Origin: Christiangramia sediminis
GTDB lineage: Bacteria; Bacteroidota; Bacteroidia; Flavobacteriales; Flavobacteriaceae
Assembly: GCF_020552705.1 (NCBI RefSeq)
Contig: NZ_JAJBZG010000001.1
Location: forward strand, 1 to 64,000
Direction of reading: 5' to 3'
DNA length: 64,000 nt
Shown: positions 55,589-63,489 of the stretch, piece by piece
Layout: every line of letters begins with the position of its first letter
Position numbering within the stretch: the first letter of the stretch is position 1
The notes under the pieces: model-generated
The model's input: only the letters and a program-made list of their open reading frames with translations
Databases searched by the model: none
Told to the model about the DNA's origin: nothing
Position numbers and translations under genes: made by a program

Positions 55589-55596
55589 CAAAAATA
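55589..55596 (-). promoter_or_regulatory. -7 promoter element for the Gfo/Idh/MocA gene
   Basis: The minus strand reads TATTTTTG, a full match to TAnnTTTG, ending 16 bases before the ATG at 55572. Confidence 0.6.
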
Positions 55597-55707
55597 GCAT
55601 TTTGATATTAAATACTTTATAAAATTAGGCCAAATCCCGGGAGCTATTTGCTTGGGATAAATCAGCTGCTTTACCTAATTTTATAGCCTGACAAAAGCAC
55701 AGATAAC

Positions 55708-56349
55708 TTGAAGGATACTTACAGACATCAGGGAAAAAGACAGCAACTGGTAAGAACCGTAAAAAAGAAGGGGATCATCGATGAGAAGGTGCTTGCGGCA
55801 ATTGGAAAGATTCCGCGACATCTTTTTATGGACAGCAGTTTTGAGGATCACGCCTACCAGGATAAAGCTTTTCCTATTGCCGCCGATCAAACAATCTCTC
55901 AACCCTATACGGTCGCTTTTCAGTCAGAACTTTTAGGGATCAAAAAAGGGGATAAGGTACTGGAAGTGGGGACAGGCAGCGGGTATCAAACCGCAGTGCT
56001 TTGTGAACTGGGCGCGAAAGTCTATAGTATAGAACGGCAGCGTGAACTTTATAAAAAAACCAAAACCTTTCTTTCTAAACTGGGCTACCGGCCGAAATAT
56101 TTAAGTTTTGGCGACGGGTATAAAGGCATTCCGGAATATGCTCCTTATGAGAAGATCATCGTTACAGCGGGAGCACCTGAGGTTCCTAAAGATCTTTTAA
56201 GTCAGTTAAAAGTTGGGGGCAGGATGGTGATCCCGGTAGGTAGTGATGTACAGACGATGACTCTTTTCGTGCGAAAATCCAATAAGGAATTTGATAAAAA
56301 GGAATTTGGAGCTTTCAGGTTTGTACCCTTACTGGAAGACAAAAATTAA
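55708..56349 (+). CDS. pcm: Protein-L-isoaspartate O-methyltransferase
   Basis: Pcm methylates isoaspartyl residues in aged proteins so that they can return to normal aspartate. It has 213 residues. Hallmarks are IPRHLFMDSSFEDHAYQDKA, PIAADQTISQPYTVAFQSEL, the SAM loop VLEVGTGSGYQTAVLCELGA, and VTAGAPEVPKDLLSQLKVGG with MVIPVG. The start is TTG at 55708, since no ATG is present before the conserved N-terminal region. It is a single gene. Confidence 0.94.
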   Translation: MKDTYRHQGKRQQLVRTVKKKGIIDEKVLAAIGKIPRHLFMDSSFEDHAYQDKAFPIAADQTISQPYTVAFQSELLGIKKGDKVLEVGTGSGYQTAVLCELGAKVYSIERQRELYKKTKTFLSKLGYRPKYLSFGDGYKGIPEYAPYEKIIVTAGAPEVPKDLLSQLKVGGRMVIPVGSDVQTMTLFVRKSNKEFDKKEFGAFRFVPLLEDKN

Positions 56350-56447
56350 AAAAGAATTTAGTATTGAGATATGAGAGCTTTTTAAGTTTGAATGATTTCA
56401 AATTTAAGTAAGAATCTAATCTCTCATTTCACGCGAAGTTTTAATAT

Positions 56448-56482
56448 TGTCATTTCGAAGGAGCGACCGACTGAGAAATCTC
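56448..56482. repeat. Intergenic repeat, copy 2 of the TGTCATTTCGA family
   Basis: TGTCATTTCGA (56448-56458) is followed by AGGAGCGACCGACT and then GAGAAATCTC (56473-56482). It is one half of the nested palindrome at 53.5 kb, in the same order and spacing class. Confidence 0.75.
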
Positions 56483-56606
56483 GTTCGAGTGACGAACGAC
56501 GAATTACGAAATATGATGACGTACATTATTTTCGTTTTACTATTTATTTCAGATATCTGCCTACATTTAGATCTCTCTTTACGTTCAAGATGACTTATAG
56601 TTCATG

Positions 56607-56641
56607 TGTCATTTCGAAGAAGCTTAGCGACTGAGAAATCT
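56607..56641. repeat. Intergenic repeat, copy 3 of the TGTCATTTCGA family
   Basis: TGTCATTTCGA (56607-56617) is followed by AGAAGCTTAGCGACT and GAGAAATCT (56633-56641). It differs from copy 2 at only a few spacer bases. Confidence 0.75.
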
Positions 56642-56683
56642 GAACCAAGAACCAAGAACGACGAACTCCGAACTAAAAACAAA

Positions 56684-56710
56684 AAAGCCCCGTTAAAAAA
56701 ACGAGGCTTT
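56684..56710 (-). terminator. Terminator of the M28 peptidase gene
   Basis: AAAGCCCCGTT pairs with AACGAGGCTTT (one mismatch). On the minus strand the stem is followed by a T run. It lies 24 bases after the peptidase stop. Confidence 0.8.
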
Positions 56711-56733
56711 GTCTTATTTTAAAAAGAAAATCT

Positions 56734-57756
56734 TTAGTTACCGGCAACGGTGTCTTCAGCTTTATCTACAACCAGTCGGGCGTCACGGTTAGCGATCTCC
56801 CAGGCAGTTAAAAATGCCAGCTTAGTTCTCTTTTCTAAAGCAGAATAGCTTATTTTCTCAGCAGTATCGGTCGGTTTGTGATAATCTGCATGTACTCCGT
56901 TGAAATAAAATATAACAGGAATGTTATTTTTCGCGAAATTATAGTGGTCACTTCTGTAATAGAATCTGTTTGGGTCATTTTCGTCATTATACTTATAATC
57001 CAGATCCATATTCATATACTTGTTATTTACCTCTTCACTTAATTCGTGAAGTTCTGTACTTAGCATATCACTTCCAATTAAATATATATAATTGTCATTC
57101 CCCTCGTGCGCTGGATCTATACGACCAATCATATCCATATTAAGGTTTGCAACCGTATTCTCCAATGGCATCACCGGATTTTCAGTGTAATATTTAGATC
57201 CTAAAAGGCCTTTCTCTTCACCCGTTATATGGAAAAATAATATAGAGCGTTTAGGTGTGTAACCATCTTTTTTAGCCTGGGCAAAAGCTTCTGCAATCTC
57301 TAAAAGTCCCACTGGACCAGAACCACCATCATCTGCACCATTATAGATATTCCCTTTATCATCTACTCCAACATGGTCGTAATGCGAGGAGATCACCAGT
57401 ACTTCCTCAGGCTTTTCGCTACCTTCAATAAAACCAAGAACATTTTCAGAAGCTTTCAGTTTTCCTTTAAAATATTCTGTAGGGATTACCTGGTAGTAAT
57501 TACTCATCCCCTTAGGAGATTTTATGTTCTGGCTTTTATATTCGTTAACGATATATTCCGCAGCTTTTTTCTGACCAGGTTCACCTGTGTTTCTTCCTTC
57601 AAACTCATCACTGGCAAAAGTGTATAAATGTTCTTTTAATTCATCTGCAGTAATGGTATTGGCATAATCCATGGGATCTGCATTTTCGATGTTTTTATTT
57701 TGTGCGCCACATGCAGCCAGGAGGGCAGGAAGGGCCAGAAACAATATTTTTTTCAT
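56734..57756 (-). CDS. M28-family zinc aminopeptidase, lipoprotein
   Basis: This 340-residue protein starts with a lipoprotein signal (MKKILFLALPALLAACGAQ, lipobox cysteine 16). The two-zinc site is visible: His125 and Asp127 in SSHYDHVG, Asp142 in NGADDGGSG, Glu180/Glu181 in HITGEEKGLLGS, Asp in ANLNMDMIGR, and a late His in GVHADYHKPTDTAEKI. M28 peptidases remove N-terminal amino acids from peptides, here probably in the periplasm. It is a single gene with a terminator. Confidence 0.94.
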   Translation of the reverse strand: MKKILFLALPALLAACGAQNKNIENADPMDYANTITADELKEHLYTFASDEFEGRNTGEPGQKKAAEYIVNEYKSQNIKSPKGMSNYYQVIPTEYFKGKLKASENVLGFIEGSEKPEEVLVISSHYDHVGVDDKGNIYNGADDGGSGPVGLLEIAEAFAQAKKDGYTPKRSILFFHITGEEKGLLGSKYYTENPVMPLENTVANLNMDMIGRIDPAHEGNDNYIYLIGSDMLSTELHELSEEVNNKYMNMDLDYKYNDENDPNRFYYRSDHYNFAKNNIPVIFYFNGVHADYHKPTDTAEKISYSALEKRTKLAFLTAWEIANRDARLVVDKAEDTVAGN

Positions 57757-57992
57757 AATAATATTAAGTTTTTAAGTAATTGCCGCCAATATAGCGGTTT
57801 TGATATTAATTAATTATAAGGGACTCATAAATATAGACTATGATGATGTGGAAAGGTTTAAAACTGCTCTGAACTAATTTAAGAAAGCTTTGCGACACAA
57901 TTTTTTTGAGCTGAAAGTGGTTGATTTTGAAAGCGATAAAAATTACTTTAAAAAAGATAAGATTTTAGTTGTATTAAATTGAAAAAGCTTGT

Positions 57993-58000
57993 TATATTTG
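57993..58000 (+). promoter_or_regulatory. Promoter of the tRNA-Ser gene
   Basis: TATATTTG is a full -7 match. A TTG at 57969-57971, 21 bases upstream, fits the -33 element. The tRNA begins 35 bases downstream. It is the most complete promoter in the window. Confidence 0.7.
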
Positions 58001-58035
58001 CACCCGCATTCAGCAAATAGCTGATGAGGCACTCA

Positions 58036-58120
58036 GGAGAAATGGCAGAGTGGTCGAATGCGGCAGTCTTGAAAACTGTTGAGGGTCACACCTCCGGGGG
58101 TTCGAATCCCTCTTTCTCCG
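58036..58120 (+). tRNA. tRNA-Ser (anticodon UGA)
   Basis: The acceptor stem GGAGAAA (58036-58042) pairs with TTTCTCC (58113-58119), followed by the discriminator G. The anticodon loop CTTGAAA holds TGA, which reads UCA/UCG-type serine codons. A long variable arm (GAGGGTCACACCTC) is typical of serine tRNAs, and the T arm GGGGGTTCGAATCCCTC-like segment is intact. CCA is not encoded. It is a single tRNA with its own promoter and terminator. Serine tRNA genes are common integration sites. Confidence 0.96.
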
Positions 58121-58130
58121 CTTAAATTAA

Positions 58131-58163
58131 ATGCTTCACCATAAGGTGGAGCATTTTTGTTTT
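58131..58163 (+). terminator. Terminator of tRNA-Ser
   Basis: ATGCTTCACC pairs with GGTGGAGCAT (one G-T pair) around an ATAA loop, followed by TTTTTGTTTT. It begins 11 bases after the tRNA. Confidence 0.85.
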
Positions 58164-58252
58164 ATGAAGGTTTGTTTGAGCTGGTTCAATGACCTGAAAT
58201 AAAAGAAATGATCCAGGTCGCGCAGCGCCCTGAAGTATTTAATTTAAGTATT

Positions 58253-58282
58253 GGATCCCCCTCCGGGATCAACGCAGTTAAT
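58253..58282 (+). repeat. Imperfect direct repeat near tRNA-Ser, copy 1
   Basis: GGATCCCCCTCCGGGATCAA followed by CGCAGTTAAT. It resembles the segment at 58362-58390, with one extra base and three substitutions. GATCCCcctccGGGATC inside it is also a small palindrome. Confidence 0.6.
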
Positions 58283-58361
58283 CCCTCGTTGACAAAGCTG
58301 GCTTTGCAGCATGAGCACGAATAGAAATCACGGCTGCAGGCAGTGATGATTTTTCTTTGCT

Positions 58362-58390
58362 GGTTCCCCTCTGGGATCAACGGAGTTAAT
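58362..58390 (+). repeat. Imperfect direct repeat near tRNA-Ser, copy 2
   Basis: GGTTCCCCTCTGGGATCAAC followed by GGAGTTAAT. It lies 79 bases after copy 1 in the same orientation and ends 14 bases before the DnaE-type stop codon. Confidence 0.6.
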
Positions 58391-58404
58391 TCTTTGAAGC
58401 TTTA

Positions 58405-61380
58405 TTAATTCAGTCTTACTTTATACTCACTCTCATATCTTGGATCAGGTTTTAAAGACTGTTTTTTAACCCATATTATCTCGAGGGAAAAGAATCCATA
58501 TTCTTCGGTTACTTTACCAAAGCAGGCATAAATGCCTTTTCCAAATACCTGTGATTTTTTATAAGCCTGGGGAAAGTGTACGCAATCAAAAAAATCACCT
58601 TGTTGGTCAAAGAAGGTAGTGAACCTCATTATTTCTCCTTTAGAAGTCTTATTTAACCGGGTATGAACGAGTGCTCCAAATATTAATATTGTTTGACCTT
58701 TTAAATGGGGAAAGTCTGTTGCTCTTATCCTACTTGATATATCCCCATCCATTAGATTAAAATAACCCGAAAGCGGAAAACCAATAAGTTCTATCTGATC
58801 ATAGGCATTTTCAATTTCATTAGAGGGCAGGTTGGGGATACTAAATTTTTTATGTTCAGGTTTGAATAATTGATCTTGATGCGTAGAAACTTTACTTGAT
58901 CTAGTTTTAAAAACTGCCTGCCACATCAATTCCTTTTTTGAAATAACTGTAAACCTAAAAGCTTCAATTCTTATTAGAATGGTTAACTGCTCCAGGGAGA
59001 TAGCCACTCTATCTATAAAATCATCAAAAGAAGTATAAGGGCCATGGAGTTGTCTTTCATTAAGAATTCTCTGTATCACCAGGCTTTCTAAACTTTTAAG
59101 GTATCCCAGTCCCAGATAGATGGTTTTGCCGATAATAAGATTTGGATGGTCACTATTATTAATACACGGGGGTTCTATTTTAGCTCCGAACATTCTGGCT
59201 TCATGAACATAAGTTTCGGTGTCATAAAATCCACCTCCATTATTTAGAACGGCCACCATAAATTCTAAGGGAAAGTAACATTTGAGATAAAGACTCTGAT
59301 AGCTTTCTACGGCATAAGATGCCGAATGCCCTTTTGCAAAAGCATAGCCGGCAAAACTTCTTATCTGCTCCCATATTTCCCGGGCCAGGTGGTCACTATA
59401 TCCCCGTTCTTTACAATTCTGAAAATACTTATCTTCTACTGCCTGGAATTCTGCTCTGGATCTAAACTTTCCACTCATTCCCCTTCTTAATACATCTGCC
59501 TCCCCCAGGTCTAGCCCCGCAAATAAATGGGCAACTTTCAAAACATCTTCCTGATACACCATTATACCATAAGTTTCCGGCATGATCTTCCATAAAGCAG
59601 GATTAGCTTTTTTTCTTTCCCGGGGATCGCGGGTGCGTTTAATAAATTCATTTTTCATTCCAGAGCTGGAGACGCCGGGTCTTATTACGGAACTGGCTGC
59701 TACCAGTTCCAGGTAACTACTGGTCTTAAGCTTGGTCATAAGCCCCCTCATGGCCGGGGATTCTACATAATAAACTCCAGTTGCTTTTCCCTCTCTAAGC
59801 AGCCGGTTTAATTTGGCATCCTTTTTCATGGCCTCTACATCCCGAATATCTAACAGTGATGCATGGGGCTGATTTGATCTTATAATTTGAATGGCCTCCT
59901 TAATTTTTGCCAGGCCTCTTTGGCCCAGGATATCAAACTTGAAAATACCCACATCTTCAGCAATTATCATATCAAATTGTACAGTAGGAAATCCCTTAGG
60001 GGGAAAAAATGTAGCAGAATAATAATGTATCGGTTTTTCGAGAATAAGCACCCCGGCCGAATGCACACTTAAATGATTTGGGAAATCTTTTATCCACCCG
60101 GCATATTTCAGCACCAGGCTGGCTATACTATCGAGATTTGAAAGATGACCCTGGGTTAGTTTATCAATTTCTTCTTTAGGCATTCCGAAGACTTTTCCCA
60201 GTTCCCGAAGGGCAGATTTGTACTTAAAAGTATTGTAGGTAGCCAGTAGGGCAACATTATCATACTTTTTAAAAATATACGCTGTTACATCATCCCGTTC
60301 CCAGGTTGAAAAATCAATATCAAAATCGGGAGGGGAGACCCGGTAAGGATTAATAAACCGCTCAAAATACAAATCAAGTTCAATGGGATCTACATCGGTG
60401 ATTCCAATGATATAAGCAACAATACTATTTGCCCCACTTCCTCTACCTACATGAGGATAATTATTTCTCCGGGCGTACTCCACAATATCATGGTTGATAA
60501 GAAAATAAGCCACAAAATTCATTTCCTTTATCACCTTTAATTCTTTTTCCAGACGCTGGTGGATTTCAGGAGTCAGCTCGGTATACCTTTTTGGTAGTCC
60601 TTTTTTACAAAGTTGCTGGAGCAACTCGAAATCCTCTTCCGCATTTTTTAGAAATCCCTGCTTATTCTGTGAGCTACGTTCATTTCCAAAATCAAATTCA
60701 ATACTACATTGGTCAAGTAACTTCTTTGTGTTTTCAAGAATGAATTCGAAACCTTCAAAGGCTTTCCATAAATCGGCTAGGGGAGACATCATATCTTTTA
60801 TGCTTGCTTCTTCTGATGCAGGAAGTTTACTTAGCAGGGTATTCAATCCAATAGCCCTTAACAGACGATGTGTGTTATAGTCTCGTTTATTCCGTAGACT
60901 TACCGGTTGGAGCAGGACGATCTTTTCTTTTTCATCTATATATTTTGTGAAGCGGATTTTTCTGAGCTCTTCAATGGAAATGCCTATAAACTCGTTTTCT
61001 TTAAAGCTGGTTTTTTCAAGCTGGAGTACTTTTTCAAAAGGATAAATAATAAATACTTCAGAAAGGGCAGGAGCACAGGAAGGTATCGGCTTTTGTTCAT
61101 GTAAAAAATGACTAAGAAATTCATTGAGTTGCTGAAAACCCTCGTTGTTTTTGGCCAGTCCTACATATTGCTGGTCAGCTCCATTTCTAAAATCAATTCC
61201 CAGGACAGGTTTAATTTTATAATCCCGGGCTTTACGTACAAAATTTAAGCAAGCGGAAGTATTATTGATATCTGTCAGCGCCAAAGCATCCAGGCCAAGG
61301 GAATGAGCGAGCTCCAATAGGTTTATTTCGGAAAATGTTCCGTAATTAAGAGAGTAATATGTATGGCAATTAAGATACAT
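58405..61380 (-). CDS. DnaE-type DNA polymerase III alpha subunit, short error-prone-type paralogue
   Basis: This is a 991-residue C-family polymerase. The N-terminal PHP domain (about 1-70) begins MYLNCHTYYSLNYGTFSEI, and its metal residues look degraded (TDINN where active PHP domains have TDH). The polymerase core has VGRGSGANSIVAYIIG (about 311-326), the catalytic PDFDIDF (351-357, Asp354 and Asp356) and FAKGHSASYAVESY. It is shorter than replicative DnaE (about 1160 or more) and close to DnaE2/ImuC, usually error-prone. The ATG overlaps the Y-family polymerase stop by one base (TAATG), so the two are made together. No imuA gene is present. Confidence 0.93.
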   Translation of the reverse strand: MYLNCHTYYSLNYGTFSEINLLELAHSLGLDALALTDINNTSACLNFVRKARDYKIKPVLGIDFRNGADQQYVGLAKNNEGFQQLNEFLSHFLHEQKPIPSCAPALSEVFIIYPFEKVLQLEKTSFKENEFIGISIEELRKIRFTKYIDEKEKIVLLQPVSLRNKRDYNTHRLLRAIGLNTLLSKLPASEEASIKDMMSPLADLWKAFEGFEFILENTKKLLDQCSIEFDFGNERSSQNKQGFLKNAEEDFELLQQLCKKGLPKRYTELTPEIHQRLEKELKVIKEMNFVAYFLINHDIVEYARRNNYPHVGRGSGANSIVAYIIGITDVDPIELDLYFERFINPYRVSPPDFDIDFSTWERDDVTAYIFKKYDNVALLATYNTFKYKSALRELGKVFGMPKEEIDKLTQGHLSNLDSIASLVLKYAGWIKDFPNHLSVHSAGVLILEKPIHYYSATFFPPKGFPTVQFDMIIAEDVGIFKFDILGQRGLAKIKEAIQIIRSNQPHASLLDIRDVEAMKKDAKLNRLLREGKATGVYYVESPAMRGLMTKLKTSSYLELVAASSVIRPGVSSSGMKNEFIKRTRDPRERKKANPALWKIMPETYGIMVYQEDVLKVAHLFAGLDLGEADVLRRGMSGKFRSRAEFQAVEDKYFQNCKERGYSDHLAREIWEQIRSFAGYAFAKGHSASYAVESYQSLYLKCYFPLEFMVAVLNNGGGFYDTETYVHEARMFGAKIEPPCINNSDHPNLIIGKTIYLGLGYLKSLESLVIQRILNERQLHGPYTSFDDFIDRVAISLEQLTILIRIEAFRFTVISKKELMWQAVFKTRSSKVSTHQDQLFKPEHKKFSIPNLPSNEIENAYDQIELIGFPLSGYFNLMDGDISSRIRATDFPHLKGQTILIFGALVHTRLNKTSKGEIMRFTTFFDQQGDFFDCVHFPQAYKKSQVFGKGIYACFGKVTEEYGFFSLEIIWVKKQSLKPDPRYESEYKVRLN

Positions 61381-62594
61381 TATTGTTTACGGTGAGCCAG
61401 TACAACTGGAGGTTCTCCTGAAAAAGGATTCATACCACGCCCGATAGTTCTTGCGCCCATCGCCGAGGCTCGCATTACTTTATTCTCTCCATATTTATGG
61501 CGTATAGTATCCATAGCATTGTATAGACTTATCATTTCTTCAGTATCATCAAAAAGGTTGATCTGATAATTACCCTGAACCAGGTGGCTGAATTTTACAC
61601 CGACCAGGCGTATGAGCATCCTGCGATCATAGAGTTTCTTAAACAGTTCCATGACAATGGGAACCAGAATATGGTCTGCACTGGAAAAAGGAATACTTTT
61701 CTGTTTAGAATAGGTGCTGAAATCTGCATAGCGTATTTTGATACTTACACAGCAGGTAAGTTTTTCTCCTCTTCGAAGTTGATAAGCCAGATTTTCAGTC
61801 ATTGCAATAATGGTGGTGGTAAGTTTGTGCATATCGATGGTATCTTTCTGATAGGTGCGTTCCGTAGAAATAGATTTTCTTTCATGAAAGGGGATAAGCG
61901 GGGGATTGTCAATGCCATGAGCTCGTTTCCATAAGGTCTTTCCATGAATGCCAAATGCACTAATAAGGAGTTCTACCGACATGTTTTGTAATAGCCTTAT
62001 ACGATCTATTCCCATATTGATAAGAAGCTGATAGGTCTTGCTGCCAACAGAAGGTATTTTTCTTACAGAGAGTGGTGCCAGGAAAGGTTTTTCATATCCC
62101 AGATCAATACGTATCTGATTATTAGGTTTAGCTTCCCCGGTGGCGATCTTGGACACAATTTTATTCTGAGAGAGTCCAAAAGAGATGGGAAGACCGGTTT
62201 CTTTAATAATGGTATTTCGAATTTCAGAGGCATACTTATAACAGCCGAAGAATTTATCCATTCCACTGAGATCGGCATAAAATTCATCAATACTGGCTTT
62301 TTCAAATACGGGAACCTTCTCTTTTATAATTTCAGAAACCTGATGGGAATATTTTGTATAAATACTGGAATCTCCTCTAATAATAGTAGCCTCGGGACAT
62401 AGATGCCGGGCAATTTTCATGGACATTCCAGATCTTACTCCGAAATTTCGTGTCTCATAACTACAGGCTGCAACTACCCCACGATCTCCTAGCCCACCGA
62501 CAAGTAGAGGCTTTTTTTGAAGACTGGAATCCAGTAAACGTTCGCAGGAAACGAAAAAGGTATCTAAATCAAGATGTAAAATTGATGCTTTCAT
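61380..62594 (-). CDS. dinB: Y-family DNA polymerase (DinB/Pol IV-like)
   Basis: This 404-residue translesion polymerase starts at the ATG at 62594. An upstream extension to 62657 would cover the candidate operator. Catalytic residues are Asp9 in LHLDLDTFFVSCE and Asp103-Glu104 in KASIDEFYADLSGM. The finger, thumb (IPSVGSKTYQLLINMGI) and little-finger domains follow. A beta-clamp-binding motif QINLF is at 344-348, with about 56 residues after it, which is unusual for Pol IV, where the motif is at the extreme end. It is coupled to the DnaE-type gene. Whether it works as Pol IV or as an ImuB-like adaptor is open, but intact catalytic residues favour an active polymerase. Confidence 0.94.
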   Translation of the reverse strand: MKASILHLDLDTFFVSCERLLDSSLQKKPLLVGGLGDRGVVAACSYETRNFGVRSGMSMKIARHLCPEATIIRGDSSIYTKYSHQVSEIIKEKVPVFEKASIDEFYADLSGMDKFFGCYKYASEIRNTIIKETGLPISFGLSQNKIVSKIATGEAKPNNQIRIDLGYEKPFLAPLSVRKIPSVGSKTYQLLINMGIDRIRLLQNMSVELLISAFGIHGKTLWKRAHGIDNPPLIPFHERKSISTERTYQKDTIDMHKLTTTIIAMTENLAYQLRRGEKLTCCVSIKIRYADFSTYSKQKSIPFSSADHILVPIVMELFKKLYDRRMLIRLVGVKFSHLVQGNYQINLFDDTEEMISLYNAMDTIRHKYGENKVMRASAMGARTIGRGMNPFSGEPPVVLAHRKQ

Positions 62595-62596
62595 AA

Positions 62597-62630
62597 TTGG
62601 AATAAATCCATTAAATAAGAAATATTCCAA
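62597..62630. promoter_or_regulatory. Candidate operator: 8-bp inverted repeat before dinB
   Basis: TTGGAATA (62597-62604) and TATTCCAA (62623-62630) are perfect inverted arms 18 bases apart. They lie 2 bases upstream of the dinB ATG, in its 5' untranslated region. The site suits a dimeric repressor. LexA boxes of Bacteroidota are poorly defined, so no regulator can be named. Confidence 0.4.
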
Positions 62631-62660
62631 AATTAGGTCAATCTTTGCAAATATCAAATG

Positions 62661-62676
62661 AGTTTAGAAATAAACT
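62661..62676. promoter_or_regulatory. Candidate operator: AGTTTA-GAAA-TAAACT palindrome
   Basis: A perfect 6-bp inverted repeat with a four-base centre lies midway in the 122-base region between dinB and SRAP. It is placed to control both divergent promoters. Confidence 0.4.
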
Positions 62677-62693
62677 TTGAAAAGAAACTTTTG

Positions 62694-62701
62694 TAACTTT
62701 A
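62694..62701 (+). promoter_or_regulatory. Candidate -7 element for the SRAP gene
   Basis: TAACTTTA matches TAnnTTTG except for the last base and lies 15 bases before the SRAP ATG. Confidence 0.42.
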
Positions 62702-62716
62702 AAAGAAAAGGAAATT

Positions 62717-63448
62717 ATGTGTTATCAGGCTTCTTTAAACCAATCTGAAAAAAATATTGAAAATTATCTCAATAGACCTTCTGTAGCCTCAGATATTCTA
62801 GAACCCTATTTTTTAAACGATGGTTTTACTCATAACCAGGTCTACATTATTCCTATGGATGAACCAAAACATTGGTATCCGGCAAGCTGGGGCTTGGTGC
62901 CAGATTATGCTGAACCTAAGGAATTCTATAAAAGTGGAAAATATAATACCCTGAATGCCCGGGATGACAAAGTTTTCGATTCCAGATTATATGGTAAACC
63001 AATACGTGAGGCAAGGTGTTTAATATTTGCAGATGGTTTTTTTGAACCCCATCATGTGGGAAAGGAAAGCCAGCCATATTTTTGTTACCTGGAAGAAAGT
63101 AAGACCTATAAAGAAAGGCAGCTTTTCACCTTTGCAGGAATTTATACCAGTGACGGTGAAGGAAGTTATTATACCAGTTTAATAACCGTAGATGCCAATC
63201 CTTTATTTGAAAAGGTGCATAATAAAGCGAAGCGAATGCCCCTGGTATTAGACAGGAAATATGAAGAGGATTGGATAGCGGAAGGCCAGAGTGAGCAAAT
63301 TATAAAAGATATTATGCAGGAAGGTTTTACAGCTAAATCTTTTACCGCTCATCCTGTAATTAACTATAGACTAAAAAAAAACTGGGAAATTAAGAATACC
63401 GAAAAGGTTATTGAACCGGTGGAAGCTATAGATACAAATTTACCGTAA
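62717..63448 (+). CDS. SOS response-associated peptidase (SRAP; YedK/HMCES family)
   Basis: This 243-residue protein has the SRAP hallmarks: catalytic Cys2 exposed after removal of Met1 (MCYQASLN), WYPASWGLVPDY, TLNARDDKVFDS, EARCLIFADGFFEPHHV and VHNKAKRMPLVL with the conserved histidine. HMCES/YedK makes a covalent bond with abasic sites in single-stranded DNA and protects them. It is divergent from dinB-dnaE, so the three genes may form one damage-inducible locus. Confidence 0.95.
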   Translation: MCYQASLNQSEKNIENYLNRPSVASDILEPYFLNDGFTHNQVYIIPMDEPKHWYPASWGLVPDYAEPKEFYKSGKYNTLNARDDKVFDSRLYGKPIREARCLIFADGFFEPHHVGKESQPYFCYLEESKTYKERQLFTFAGIYTSDGEGSYYTSLITVDANPLFEKVHNKAKRMPLVLDRKYEEDWIAEGQSEQIIKDIMQEGFTAKSFTAHPVINYRLKKNWEIKNTEKVIEPVEAIDTNLP

Positions 63449-63489
63449 TCCTTTTAAAATTAGAGTTATAGGGGGTTGTGTGCTTTTTT

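Larger units (their letters stand above)
56350..56683. other. Gene-free region with repeat copies
   Basis: This stretch between pcm and the M28 peptidase contains two repeat copies (annotated separately) and a degenerate tail of AGAACCAAGAAC/CGACGAAC-type units at 56643-56676. An open frame of 80 codons crosses it on the plus strand but is made of repeat sequence. I see no gene. Confidence 0.65.
58164..58404. other. Repeat-bearing gene-free segment beside tRNA-Ser
   Basis: Between the tRNA terminator and the DnaE-type gene no convincing gene is visible. A minus-strand frame of 64 codons (58186-58380) owes its openness to the two repeats in it. Two imperfect direct repeats are annotated separately. 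The segment is more GC-rich than neighbouring spacers and may be leftover accessory DNA. Confidence 0.5.

Noticed and set aside
56392-56634. An 80-codon open frame between pcm and the M28 peptidase
   Set aside because: It consists largely of the intergenic repeat copies and has no recognisable protein features.
58186-58380. A 64-codon minus-strand frame beside tRNA-Ser containing a repeated IPEG
   Set aside because: The repetition comes from the two DNA direct repeats, and no protein signature or start signal is present.
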